Shown here piece by piece: positions 50,426 through 58,832 of a stretch of 64,000 nucleotides of DNA. The position numbers were made by a program, and so were the translations under genes. A model generated the notes under the pieces. The model saw nothing but the letters and a program-made list of their open reading frames with translations, had not been told where the DNA came from and made no database searches. The stretch lies in NCBI RefSeq assembly GCF_016405855.1, contig NZ_JAEFCA010000007.1:62001-126000 (forward strand), in the 5' to 3' direction. Source of the DNA: Flavobacterium sp. IB48. Its GTDB lineage: Bacteria > Bacteroidota > Bacteroidia > Flavobacteriales > Flavobacteriaceae. Every line of letters starts with the position of its first letter. The stretch's first letter is position 1.

Positions 50426-50704
50426 TTATTTTTTACCTTTATTTTTTGCTCCAGCATGACCTCTAAAAGATCTAGTTGGTGAAAACTCTCCTAATTTGTG
50501 ACCTACCATGTTTTCTGTTACGTAAACTGGTACAAATTGACGGCCGTTATGAACTGCGATAGTTTGTCCAACGAAATCTGGAGTAATCATTGAAGCTCTA
50601 GACCAAGTCTTAACAACTGCATTTTTACCACTTTCTACGTTTTCTTGAACTTTCTTGTCTAATTTATAATGAACGAAAGGTCCTTTTTTTAATGAACGTG
50701 CCAT
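50426..50704 (-). CDS. rpsS: 30S ribosomal protein S19 (uS19)
   Basis: The 92 residues match S19: ARSLKKGPFVHYKLDKKVQE, VKTWSRASMITPDFVGQTIA, VHNGRQFVPVYVTENMVGHK and LGEFSPTRSFRGHAG. It lies in the 30S head with S13. It is six bases after rplB. Confidence 0.98.
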   Translation of the reverse strand: MARSLKKGPFVHYKLDKKVQENVESGKNAVVKTWSRASMITPDFVGQTIAVHNGRQFVPVYVTENMVGHKLGEFSPTRSFRGHAGAKNKGKK

Positions 50705-50710
50705 ATCTTA

Positions 50711-51535
50711 TTATTTCTTTCTACGTTCTACGATATACTTGTTACTCGGGTTTTTCTTAGAACGAGTTCTGTAACCTTTAGCTGGCAATCCGTTTCTTGA
50801 ACGTGGGTGCCCTCCAGAAGAACGTCCTTCACCACCTCCCATAGGGTGATCAACTGGGTTCATCGCTACTGGTCTAGTTCTAGGTCTTCTTCCTAACCAT
50901 CTTGTTCTACCTGCTTTTCCAGATACAACTAATTGGTGGTCAGAATTAGAAACAGCTCCAATTGTAGCCGAACAAGTTAACAAGATTAATCTTGTCTCAC
51001 CAGATGGCATTTTAATTGTTGCATATTTCCCGTCTCTTGCCATTAACTGAGCAAAAGTTCCAGCTGAACGAGCAATAACAGCTCCTTGTCCTGGACGTAA
51101 CTCAATACAAGATATAACAGTTCCAAGAGGAATTCTGCTTAAAGGTAATGTATTACCAATCTCTGGTTGAGATTCTGGTCCAGAAACTAATTTCTGACCA
51201 ACTTTCAATCCATTTTGAGCGATAATATAAGTTTTCTCTCCATCAGCATAAGCTAACAAAGCGATGAACGCAGTACGATTTGGATCGTATTCGATTGATT
51301 TCACTGTAGCTGGAATTCCATCTTTAGTTCTTTTGAAATCGATGATACGATATCTCTGCTTGTGACCACCACCCGTATAACGCATGGTCATCTTTCCTTG
51401 ACTATTTCTACCTCCAGAGTTTTTTATCGGCGCTATCAAAGAGCGTTCCGGCTTATCAGTTGTAATGGCGTCATAACCATTCACAACTCTAAATCGCTGA
51501 CCTGGGGTAATAGGTTTTAATTTTCTTACTGACAT
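50711..51535 (-). CDS. rplB: 50S ribosomal protein L2 (uL2)
   Basis: The 274 residues match L2: KPITPGQRFRVVNGYDAITT, GGRNSQGKMTMRYTGGGHKQ, ARSAGTFAQLMARDGKYATI and the highly conserved RPRTRPVAMNPVDHPMGGGE with His near residue 228 close to the peptidyl transferase centre. It is nine bases after rplW. Confidence 0.98.
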   Translation of the reverse strand: MSVRKLKPITPGQRFRVVNGYDAITTDKPERSLIAPIKNSGGRNSQGKMTMRYTGGGHKQRYRIIDFKRTKDGIPATVKSIEYDPNRTAFIALLAYADGEKTYIIAQNGLKVGQKLVSGPESQPEIGNTLPLSRIPLGTVISCIELRPGQGAVIARSAGTFAQLMARDGKYATIKMPSGETRLILLTCSATIGAVSNSDHQLVVSGKAGRTRWLGRRPRTRPVAMNPVDHPMGGGEGRSSGGHPRSRNGLPAKGYRTRSKKNPSNKYIVERRKK

Positions 51536-51544
51536 TTTTCTATC

Positions 51545-51835
51545 TTAGATATTGTTGTAAAAATCAATTGTTTCTCCTTCTTGTACTTGTACAATTGCTT
51601 TTTTATAAGCATTTGTCTTTCCACTGATTAAACCACTTTTAGTGTATTTAGTAGATCTATCTGGTCTCACATTCATTGTGTTAACAGAAACGATAGTTAC
51701 TCCATAAGCAGCCTCAACAGCTTTCTTAATCTCAACTTTGTTTGCTTTTTTGTTAACAACGAATCCGAAGCGGTTTAGAACTTCACTTTCTTTGGTTACT
51801 TTTTCCGTTACTATAGGCTTAATAATGATGCTCAT
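51545..51835 (-). CDS. rplW: 50S ribosomal protein L23 (uL23)
   Basis: The 96 residues match L23: SIIIKPIVTEKVTKESEVLN, RFGFVVNKKANKVEIKKAVE and GVTIVSVNTMNVRPDRSTKY. It forms the docking site for trigger factor and SRP at the tunnel exit. It lies seven bases after rplD. Confidence 0.98.
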   Translation of the reverse strand: MSIIIKPIVTEKVTKESEVLNRFGFVVNKKANKVEIKKAVEAAYGVTIVSVNTMNVRPDRSTKYTKSGLISGKTNAYKKAIVQVQEGETIDFYNNI

Positions 51836-51842
51836 ATTCCTA

Positions 51843-52472
51843 TTATTTACTTAAATTTTCTTCAATTAACTCTAAAGAACCCTCTAAAAGCACCAAATTA
51901 TTAGCGTTTAATATTGCGTAAGTGCTTAATTCTGAGCTAGTTACAACATTTGAAGCCTTTAAATTACGTGACGACAAATATACGTTTTTATTTGACTCAC
52001 CCAACACAAATAGAGATTTTTTACTCTCTAACCCTAAAGCTTTCAAAACGTTAATGAAATTTTTAGTGTTTGGCGTTTCAAAATTAAAGTCTTCTAAAAC
52101 TACAATATTTGACTCTTTTGCTTTGATTGAGAAAGCTGATTTTCTAGCCAATCTCTTCAATCCCTTATTCAATTTGAATGAATAACTTCTTGGTCTTGGT
52201 CCGAAAACTGTTCCACCACCTTTAAACAATGGATTCTTAACACTTCCTGCACGAGCAGTACCAGTTCCTTTTTGTTTTTTAATCTTACGCGTACTTCCAG
52301 TTACTTCAGCTCTTTCTTTAGCTTTATGAGTACCTTGTCTTTGATTAGCAAGATATTGCTTAACATCAAGATATACAGCGTGATTGTTTGGCTCAATTGC
52401 GAATACTGAATCAGAAAGTTGAACTTTTCTTCCAGTATCTTTTCCGTTGAAATCTAATACTTTTACTTCCAT
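51843..52472 (-). CDS. rplD: 50S ribosomal protein L4 (uL4)
   Basis: From ATG 52472 the protein has 209 residues, the usual size: EVKVLDFNGKDTGRKVQLSD at the start, RQGTHKAKERAEVTGSTRKI and KKQKGTGTARAGSVKNPLFK in the tunnel loop, GGTVFGPRPRSYSFKLNKGL after it. The start overlaps the rplC stop by one base (TAATG), so translation is coupled. A reading to 52517 would run into rplC and is rejected. Confidence 0.97.
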   Translation of the reverse strand: MEVKVLDFNGKDTGRKVQLSDSVFAIEPNNHAVYLDVKQYLANQRQGTHKAKERAEVTGSTRKIKKQKGTGTARAGSVKNPLFKGGGTVFGPRPRSYSFKLNKGLKRLARKSAFSIKAKESNIVVLEDFNFETPNTKNFINVLKALGLESKKSLFVLGESNKNVYLSSRNLKASNVVTSSELSTYAILNANNLVLLEGSLELIEENLSK

Positions 52473-53089
52473 TACTTCTGAATGATTACATAAGAGTTTT
52501 TGTGCCCAGGAATACATCCTTTAACAACAAGTAGATTCTTTTCAGCAACTACTTTTAAAACTCTAAGGTTTTGAACTTTTACATTTTCTCCTCCCATTCT
52601 TCCAGCCATACGCATTCCTTTGAATACTCTAGATGGATAAGAAGAAGCTCCTACAGAACCTGGCGCTCTTAAACGGTTGTGCTGACCATGAGTAGCTTGT
52701 CCAACACCACCAAAACCGTGACGTTTAACAACACCTTGGAAACCTTTACCTTTAGACACACCTTGTACATCTACAAATTCTCCTTCTTCAAAAATAGTAA
52801 CATCAATAAGATCTCCTAATTTTTGTTCAGTTGCAAAATCTTGGAATTCAACGACTTTTTTCTTAGCAACAGTTCCAGCTTTTTTAAAGTGACCTAAAGC
52901 CGCTTTAGTAGAATGTTTCTCGTTTTTGTCATCGAAACCAAGTTGCAACGCTTCATACCCGTCAACCTCGTTGGTTCTGACTTGGGTAACAACGCATGGC
53001 CCAGCTTCGATTACTGTACAAGGAATGTTTTTCCCGTTTTCGTCGAAAATACTAGTCATGCCGATTTTCTTACCAATTAACCCAGACAT
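52472..53089 (-). CDS. rplC: 50S ribosomal protein L3 (uL3)
   Basis: The 205 residues match L3: SGLIGKKIGMTSIFDENGKN, VIEAGPCVVTQVRTNEVDGY, SKGKGFQGVVKRHGFGGVGQ and THGQHNRLRAPGSVGASSYP; the last two form the loop near the peptidyl transferase centre. It is the first gene after a 406-base gap that holds a terminator and a promoter match, so it appears to head its own transcription unit. Confidence 0.98.
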   Translation of the reverse strand: MSGLIGKKIGMTSIFDENGKNIPCTVIEAGPCVVTQVRTNEVDGYEALQLGFDDKNEKHSTKAALGHFKKAGTVAKKKVVEFQDFATEQKLGDLIDVTIFEEGEFVDVQGVSKGKGFQGVVKRHGFGGVGQATHGQHNRLRAPGSVGASSYPSRVFKGMRMAGRMGGENVKVQNLRVLKVVAEKNLLVVKGCIPGHKNSYVIIQK

Positions 53090-53158
53090 AAATATTAATT
53101 ATTAATTACTAAAATTCCCTTCAATTTGAAAATAACAGAAATTTCCAAACAGGGAGTG

Positions 53159-53189
53159 CAAAAGTAGACATTAAAATTGAATATACCAA
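53159..53189 (-). promoter_or_regulatory. Promoter of the rplC-led ribosomal unit
   Basis: TTG (53187-53189), a 20-base spacer and TACTTTTG (53159-53166) on the minus strand fit the Bacteroidota consensus fully. The predicted leader of about 65 bases begins with CTCCCT and has AGGGA near its middle, which could pair. The rest of the 53090-53495 gap (53190-53440) is A-rich on the plus strand and shows no gene. Confidence 0.65.
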
Positions 53190-53443
53190 ACAGTTACAAA
53201 AATTAAATCGCTCATAATCAAAATCCAAGCTCAAAAGCAACACTAAAAACAACTTAGATTATTCAAAATTTCAACCTATTTTTTCCAACACACAAACAAA
53301 CTACACTTAACAATTAACCAACAAAATCATAACAAAAAAATCCTGCATCACTTTAAAACAAAGGCCTTTAAAGAAATTCATTAGAAAAATTCAAAACTAA
53401 AACTTCACAAAACCAACCAACTAAAGGCATTTTTAAAAACAAA

Positions 53444-53473
53444 AAAAAGCGAGACATTTCTGACTCGCTTTTT
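53444..53473 (-). terminator. Terminator between rpsJ and rplC
   Basis: A perfect ten-pair stem AAAAAGCGAG/CTCGCTTTTT (53444-53453 with 53464-53473) with a ten-base loop lies 22 bases past the rpsJ stop and ends in a T run on the minus strand. It separates the fusA-rpsJ unit from rplC. Confidence 0.85.
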
Positions 53474-53495
53474 ATATAAAAAAATATAAAAAAAA

Positions 53496-53801
53496 TTATA
53501 CTTTTATCTCTACTTCAACACCACTTGGCAATTCAAGTTTCATTAAAGCATCAATTGTTTTAGATGAAGATGAATAAATATCAATCAATCTCTTGTATGA
53601 CATTACTTCAAATTGCTCTCTCGCTTTTTTGTTAACGTGCGGAGAACGCAATACAGTGAAAAGTTTTTTGTGAGTTGGCAACGGAATTGGACCTGTTACA
53701 ACCGCTCCAGTAGTTTTTACTGTTTTTACGATCTTTTCAGCAGATTTATCTACTAACATGTGATCGTAAGATTTTAGTTTTATTCTGATTTTTTGACTCA
53801 T
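53496..53801 (-). CDS. rpsJ: 30S ribosomal protein S10 / NusE (uS10)
   Basis: The 101 residues match S10: SQKIRIKLKSYDHMLVDKSA, VKTTGAVVTGPIPLPTHKKL, FTVLRSPHVNKKAREQFEVM and YKRLIDIYSSSSKTIDALMK. S10 also serves in transcription antitermination as NusE. It ends the rpsL-rpsG-fusA-rpsJ unit; in many bacteria it is instead the first gene of the S10 operon with rplC. Confidence 0.98.
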   Translation of the reverse strand: MSQKIRIKLKSYDHMLVDKSAEKIVKTVKTTGAVVTGPIPLPTHKKLFTVLRSPHVNKKAREQFEVMSYKRLIDIYSSSSKTIDALMKLELPSGVEVEIKV

Positions 53802-53811
53802 TTTCTTAAAA

Positions 53812-55968
53812 TTAAGCGTTACCTTTTGCTTTTTTGATTACCTCTTCTGAAATATTAGAAGGTGTTTCTGCATAGTGAGAGAACTCCATTGTTGAAGTAG
53901 CTCTACCAGAAGATAATGTTCTTAATGTAGTTACATAACCAAACATTTCTGATAAAGGCACATCAGCTTTGATAGTCTTAGCACCATTTCTATCACCCAT
54001 GTCATTAACCTGACCTCTACGACGGTTCAAGTCACCTACGATATCACCCATGTTTTCTTCAGGAGTAATAACTTCGATTTTCATGATTGGCTCAAGAATA
54101 ACAGCTCCAGCAGCACGTCCAGATTCTTTATAACCCATTCTAGCAGCTAATTCAAAAGAAAGAGCATCAGAATCCACAGGGTGGAATGATCCGTCTAATA
54201 AAGTTACTTTTAAACTATCAACAGCATATCCAGCTAACGGACCTGTTTTCATAGCCTCACGGAAACCTTTTTCAACAGCAGGGATATATTCTTTAGGAAC
54301 GTTACCACCTTTTACTTCATTTACGAACTGTAATCCAACTGGAACTTTACCATCAACTTCATCAGCAGGCTCGATTCTAAATACGATATCACCGAATTTA
54401 CCACGACCTCCAGATTGTTTTTTGTAAGTTTCTCTATGCTGAGCAGATTTAGTAAACGCCTCTTTGTATTCTACTTGTGGCTCACCTTGGTTAACCTCTA
54501 CTTTAAACTCACGTTTCATACGATCAACTAAGATATCTAAGTGAAGCTCACCCATACCAGAAATAATAGTTTGACCTGAAGCCTCATCAGTTCTTACAGT
54601 AAACGTTGGATCCTCTTCAGCCAATTTAGCCAAAGCCATACCCATTTTATCAACGTCAGCTTTAGTTTTAGGCTCAATAGCAATACCAATTACTGGCTCT
54701 GGGAATTTCATAGATTCCAAGATAATTGGACTCTTTTCATCACACAAAGTATCTCCAGTTTTGATATCTTTAAATCCTACAGCAGCTCCAATATCTCCAG
54801 CCTCAATAAATTCGATTGGATTTTGTTTGTTAGCGTGCATTTGGTAAATACGAGAAATTCTCTCTTTGTTACCAGAACGAGTATTTAAAACATAAGAACC
54901 AGCATCTAAACGTCCAGAATAAGCACGGAAGAAAGCTAAACGACCTACGAATGGGTCAGTAGCAATTTTAAATGCTAAAGCAGCAAACGGCTCTTTTACA
55001 TCTGGGCGACGTAAGATTTTAGTTTGATCCTCTTCTAATAATTCAGCATCGTCAGGGTGAATTCCTTCAATACCTTCTTTATCTAATGGAGATGGTAAAT
55101 ACTTACAAACAGCATCTAACATAAATTGAACTCCTTTGTTTTTGAAAGAAGAACCAGCAAGCATAGGAATGATTGCCATATCGATAGTTGCAGCTCTTAA
55201 CGCATTGTTGATTTCTTCCTCTGTAATAGAGTTTTCATCTTCCATGTATTTATCCAAAAGATTCTCGTCGTAAGTTGCGATCTCTTCGATAAGGATAGAA
55301 CGGTAGTGTTTTACATCATCAACCATATCAGCTGGGATATCAACGATATCAAAAGTAGCTCCCTGAGTTTCATCATGCCATACAATAGCTTGATTTTTCA
55401 CTAAGTCAACAATACCTTTAAAATCTGCTTCATCACCAATAGGTAAAGTAATTGCAACCGCATTCGATTTCAACATATCTTTAACCTGTCCGCATACAGC
55501 TAAAAAGTTAGCACCTTGACGGTCCATTTTATTTACGAATCCCATACGAGGAACTCTATATTGATCAGCAAGTCTCCAGTTAGTTTCTGATTGAGGCTCA
55601 ACACCATCAACAGCACTAAATAAGAAAACTAAACCATCAAGTACACGTAAAGAACGGTTCACCTCTACAGTAAAGTCAACGTGTCCAGGAGTATCAATAA
55701 TATTAAAGTGGTATGGTAATGATTCTGGAATAACTTTACCTTGTACAGTTGGAAAGTTCCAAGTACAAGTTGTAGCAGCAGAAGTAATTGTAATACCTCT
55801 TTCTTGCTCTTGAGCCATCCAGTCCATTGTTGCAGCACCATCGTGCACCTCACCAATTTTGTGTGACTTTCCAGTATAAAAAAGAATACGCTCAGTTGTT
55901 GTTGTTTTACCAGCATCAATGTGAGCAGCGATTCCGATATTTCTTGTATATTTTAAATCTCTAGCCAT
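53812..55968 (-). CDS. fusA: Translation elongation factor G
   Basis: EF-G is the GTPase of ribosomal translocation. The 718 residues show G1 IAAHIDAGKTTTTERILFYT (about 13-32), switch I QERGITITSAATTC, G3 IDTPGHVDF, G4 VNKMDRQGANF and G5 GSSFKNKGVQ. Domain IV has RETYKKQSGGRGKFGDI, typical of the bona fide factor rather than the EF-G2 paralogue. It lies 11 bases after rpsG and 10 before rpsJ. Confidence 0.98.
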   Translation of the reverse strand: MARDLKYTRNIGIAAHIDAGKTTTTERILFYTGKSHKIGEVHDGAATMDWMAQEQERGITITSAATTCTWNFPTVQGKVIPESLPYHFNIIDTPGHVDFTVEVNRSLRVLDGLVFLFSAVDGVEPQSETNWRLADQYRVPRMGFVNKMDRQGANFLAVCGQVKDMLKSNAVAITLPIGDEADFKGIVDLVKNQAIVWHDETQGATFDIVDIPADMVDDVKHYRSILIEEIATYDENLLDKYMEDENSITEEEINNALRAATIDMAIIPMLAGSSFKNKGVQFMLDAVCKYLPSPLDKEGIEGIHPDDAELLEEDQTKILRRPDVKEPFAALAFKIATDPFVGRLAFFRAYSGRLDAGSYVLNTRSGNKERISRIYQMHANKQNPIEFIEAGDIGAAVGFKDIKTGDTLCDEKSPIILESMKFPEPVIGIAIEPKTKADVDKMGMALAKLAEEDPTFTVRTDEASGQTIISGMGELHLDILVDRMKREFKVEVNQGEPQVEYKEAFTKSAQHRETYKKQSGGRGKFGDIVFRIEPADEVDGKVPVGLQFVNEVKGGNVPKEYIPAVEKGFREAMKTGPLAGYAVDSLKVTLLDGSFHPVDSDALSFELAARMGYKESGRAAGAVILEPIMKIEVITPEENMGDIVGDLNRRRGQVNDMGDRNGAKTIKADVPLSEMFGYVTTLRTLSSGRATSTMEFSHYAETPSNISEEVIKKAKGNA

Positions 55969-55979
55969 TTCTTTACGAA

Positions 55980-56456
55980 TTAAAATCTAAAGTGAGAGAA
56001 TGCTTTATTAGCTTCTGCCATTTTGTGAGTATCCATTCTTTTCTTAACCGCAGCACCTTCTTCTTTAGCAGCAGCTAAACACTCAGAAGCTAAACGTTGT
56101 GCCATAGATTTTTCATTTCTTCTTCTAGAATAAAGTATTAACCACTTCATTGCCATAGAAATTTTTCTGTCTGGACGAATTTGCATTGGGATTTGGAATG
56201 TAGCTCCACCAACTCTACGGCTACGTACTTCTACGTGAGGCATAACGTTAGTTAAAGCATCTTTCCAGATCTCTAATGAAGTTTTCTCATCATTTTGCTT
56301 TTTAGTTTCGATGATATCAATTGCATCATAAAATACTTTAAAAGCTGTAGATTTCTTACCATCCCACATTAAGTTGTTCACAAAACGTGTAACTAATTGG
56401 TCATTAAACCTTGGATCCGGTAAAAGTGGTCTTTTCTTTGCCGCTCTTTTTCTCAT
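55980..56456 (-). CDS. rpsG: 30S ribosomal protein S7 (uS7)
   Basis: The 158 residues match S7: RKRAAKKRPLLPDPRFNDQL, VTRFVNNLMWDGKKSTAFKV, NVMPHVEVRSRRVGGATFQI, PMQIRPDRKISMAMKWLILY and the end ANKAFSHFRF. It nucleates the 30S head. It is 24 bases after rpsL. Confidence 0.98.
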   Translation of the reverse strand: MRKRAAKKRPLLPDPRFNDQLVTRFVNNLMWDGKKSTAFKVFYDAIDIIETKKQNDEKTSLEIWKDALTNVMPHVEVRSRRVGGATFQIPMQIRPDRKISMAMKWLILYSRRRNEKSMAQRLASECLAAAKEEGAAVKKRMDTHKMAEANKAFSHFRF

Positions 56457-56480
56457 GTCTTTTTCTTAAAAGTTTTTAAA

Positions 56481-56864
56481 TTACTTTTTTGCTTCTTTTG
56501 GGCGTTTAGCACCGTACTTAGATCTTCTTTGCGTTCTTCCTGCAACTCCTGACGTGTCAAGCGCTCCACGAACGATATGATATCTAACACCTGGTAAATC
56601 TTTTACCCTTCCACCTCGCACTAATACTATCGAGTGCTCTTGTAGATTATGTCCTTCTCCTGGGATGTAAGCATTCACCTCATTACCATTTGTCAAACGT
56701 ACACGCGCAACTTTACGCATTGCAGAGTTTGGTTTTTTTGGTGTAGTAGTGTAAACACGCGTACAAACCCCTCTTCTTTGAGGACAAGAATCTAAAGCAA
56801 CCGATTTACTCTTCTTAGTGATCTGAGTTCTTCCTGTTCTTACTAATTGTTGAATTGTTGGCAT
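56481..56864 (-). CDS. rpsL: 30S ribosomal protein S12 (uS12)
   Basis: The 127 residues match S12: PTIQQLVRTGRTQITKKSKS, LDSCPQRRGVCTRVYTTTPK, KPNSAMRKVARVRLTNGNEV and GVRYHIVRGALDTSGVAGRT. The decoding-loop Lys residues in TPKKPNS and GGRVKDLPGVR are the wild-type, streptomycin-sensitive form by comparison with known S12. It heads the str unit behind a strong promoter match. Confidence 0.98.
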   Translation of the reverse strand: MPTIQQLVRTGRTQITKKSKSVALDSCPQRRGVCTRVYTTTPKKPNSAMRKVARVRLTNGNEVNAYIPGEGHNLQEHSIVLVRGGRVKDLPGVRYHIVRGALDTSGVAGRTQRRSKYGAKRPKEAKK

Positions 56865-56917
56865 AATTAATACTAAAAATTATTATGTTTATTAAATTCC
56901 CGCTTTTTACGGGGTTG

Positions 56918-56947
56918 CAAATGTATAAAATATTTTTCAGTATACAA
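56918..56947 (-). promoter_or_regulatory. Promoter of the rpsL-rpsG-fusA-rpsJ unit
   Basis: TTG (56945-56947), a 19-base spacer and TACATTTG (56918-56925) on the minus strand match the Bacteroidota consensus exactly. Right after it the leader can form a small CCCG/CGGG hairpin with a seven-base loop; the leader is about 50 bases. This is among the best promoter matches in the window. Confidence 0.7.
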
Positions 56948-57047
56948 ACGTTAAATCATTAATTTTCAACAACATTATTTATATCTATGATTTAACAAAG
57001 AAACATTAGATATTTGCTTTACATTTAACTAACAAAACAATTGCTTT

Positions 57048-58748
57048 TTGAAACAATTTTATTACATACTCATTTTTCTCTTATCGGCTAATTGTTTTGC
57101 GCAATCTTTCTACCTTAATATAAACGGAATTAATAAAAAACAGAATCAAACCATTGACTCGATTTCTTACACAAAAAAACATCCAAATATTAAATCAATA
57201 AACAGCGAAATTACGACAGTAATAAACAGACTTGCAAAACAAGGCTATATTGACTCTAAAGTACTGGAAAACAAAAGAACAAACGACACCATATATAACG
57301 TTTTAATAGATCTAAAAAACAGAATAAAAGAAGTACATATATATATAGGTATAAATAATTTTTCTCATGAGTCAAAAAAAACAGAAAATGACAGCATAAT
57401 TATACCTTATTCAGAACTTGAAAATTTCTTAAATCAAGAAATATCAGAGAATGAAAAAGCAGGTTTTGCATTTTCTAAAATCAAACTACAAAATATCAAA
57501 AAAAAGAATTCGATAATTTACGCTGACTTAAATTTTAATTCCGAAAAAAAACGAACCCTAAATTCCATTATTATAAATTATACCAATCCTGCTTTAAAAG
57601 ATTATTTTCCGAAAGGAGCAGTAAAACAACTAAACAAAAAATACCTAAACAAAACTTTCAATCAAGAAACTGTCAAAAAACTTCATGATGACATCAATAG
57701 CTTTGAGTTTGTTTCTCAACCTAAATACCCAGAAATTTTATTTACACCAGACTCAACCAAAGTCTATACCTATCTTGACAAAAGGAAAGCAAACAATTTT
57801 GATGGCTATATTGGTTTTTCTAATGACGAAAACAAAAAGCTAATATTAAATGGCTACCTAGATATTTCATTAACCAATATACTTCGAGCTGGCGAAAAAT
57901 TTTCCTTATACTGGAAAAGCGACGGAAATCAACAAAAAACTTTCAACACAAAGCTTGAGATTCCATATCTATTTCAATCACCACTTGGAATAAAGGCACA
58001 ATTAAACATTTTTAAACAAGACAGTACTTTTCAGAATACAAAAACAGATATTAATCTCGGCTATTATTTAAACTACAATTCTAAAATCTATCTTGGTTAT
58101 CAGTCAACCGAATCGAGCGATATTCAAAACGCCAACAATTCTACAATTAGCGATTTCAATAACTCCTATCTGACATCCACATATGAATACAAAAGAATAG
58201 ATCCAAATAATAACTTAATGCCTGGAAAAGCTTTTTTAAGCACAATCGTAGGTTTTGGAAAACGAGAAACAAATAATGATCCTGAGACCGCAGATCCAAG
58301 CAAACAATTCTACCTAAATTTAAATGCAACATATAATTTTGAACTAAATAGCAAAAATTACATTAACATAAATTCTCAAAATTTTTACTTAGACAGTAAA
58401 AATTACATTTCGAACGAATTATTTCGATTTGGCGGAATGAACTCAATTAGAGGATTTTCAGAAAATAGTCTTCAAGCAAACTTTTATTCAGCAATTCTTA
58501 CAGAATATCGATATATGTTTTCAAAAAGCGCATACATTCATTCAATTACGGATTACGCTATATATCAAGACTTAACCAATATTTCAAATCCTAAAAAAAT
58601 TAAGAATTTAATAGGAATCGGGATAGGTGCAGGAATACAAACAAAAAACGGAATTTTACGAATTATTCTCACGAATGGTCAGGAAAATCAGCAAGAAATA
58701 CAATTATATAACACTATCGTAAACATATGTTATAATGTTAAATTTTAA
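57048..58748 (+). CDS. Omp85/BamA-like outer-membrane beta-barrel protein
   Basis: The 566-residue protein has a signal peptide (YYILIFLLSANCFAQ, cleavage near residue 19), a periplasmic POTRA-like part (about 20-230) and a C-terminal barrel from about 250. RFGGMNSIRGFSENSLQANF carries the RGF motif of the Omp85 lid loop. It ends in alternating strands and the terminal Phe (IVNICYNVKF) typical of BAM substrates. At 566 residues it is smaller than BamA, with room for only one or two POTRA domains, and is likely a paralogue of unknown client. The start is TTG; an in-frame stop lies six codons upstream and no ATG fits the signal peptide. Confidence 0.82.
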   Translation: MKQFYYILIFLLSANCFAQSFYLNINGINKKQNQTIDSISYTKKHPNIKSINSEITTVINRLAKQGYIDSKVLENKRTNDTIYNVLIDLKNRIKEVHIYIGINNFSHESKKTENDSIIIPYSELENFLNQEISENEKAGFAFSKIKLQNIKKKNSIIYADLNFNSEKKRTLNSIIINYTNPALKDYFPKGAVKQLNKKYLNKTFNQETVKKLHDDINSFEFVSQPKYPEILFTPDSTKVYTYLDKRKANNFDGYIGFSNDENKKLILNGYLDISLTNILRAGEKFSLYWKSDGNQQKTFNTKLEIPYLFQSPLGIKAQLNIFKQDSTFQNTKTDINLGYYLNYNSKIYLGYQSTESSDIQNANNSTISDFNNSYLTSTYEYKRIDPNNNLMPGKAFLSTIVGFGKRETNNDPETADPSKQFYLNLNATYNFELNSKNYININSQNFYLDSKNYISNELFRFGGMNSIRGFSENSLQANFYSAILTEYRYMFSKSAYIHSITDYAIYQDLTNISNPKKIKNLIGIGIGAGIQTKNGILRIILTNGQENQQEIQLYNTIVNICYNVKF

Positions 58749-58832
58749 AGTTTACCAAAAAAAGATTTTTATTTATTAGGAAAGTTAACAAATTATTAAG
58801 AGTTTTGCGATACTAATTCAAAATATTTAAAA

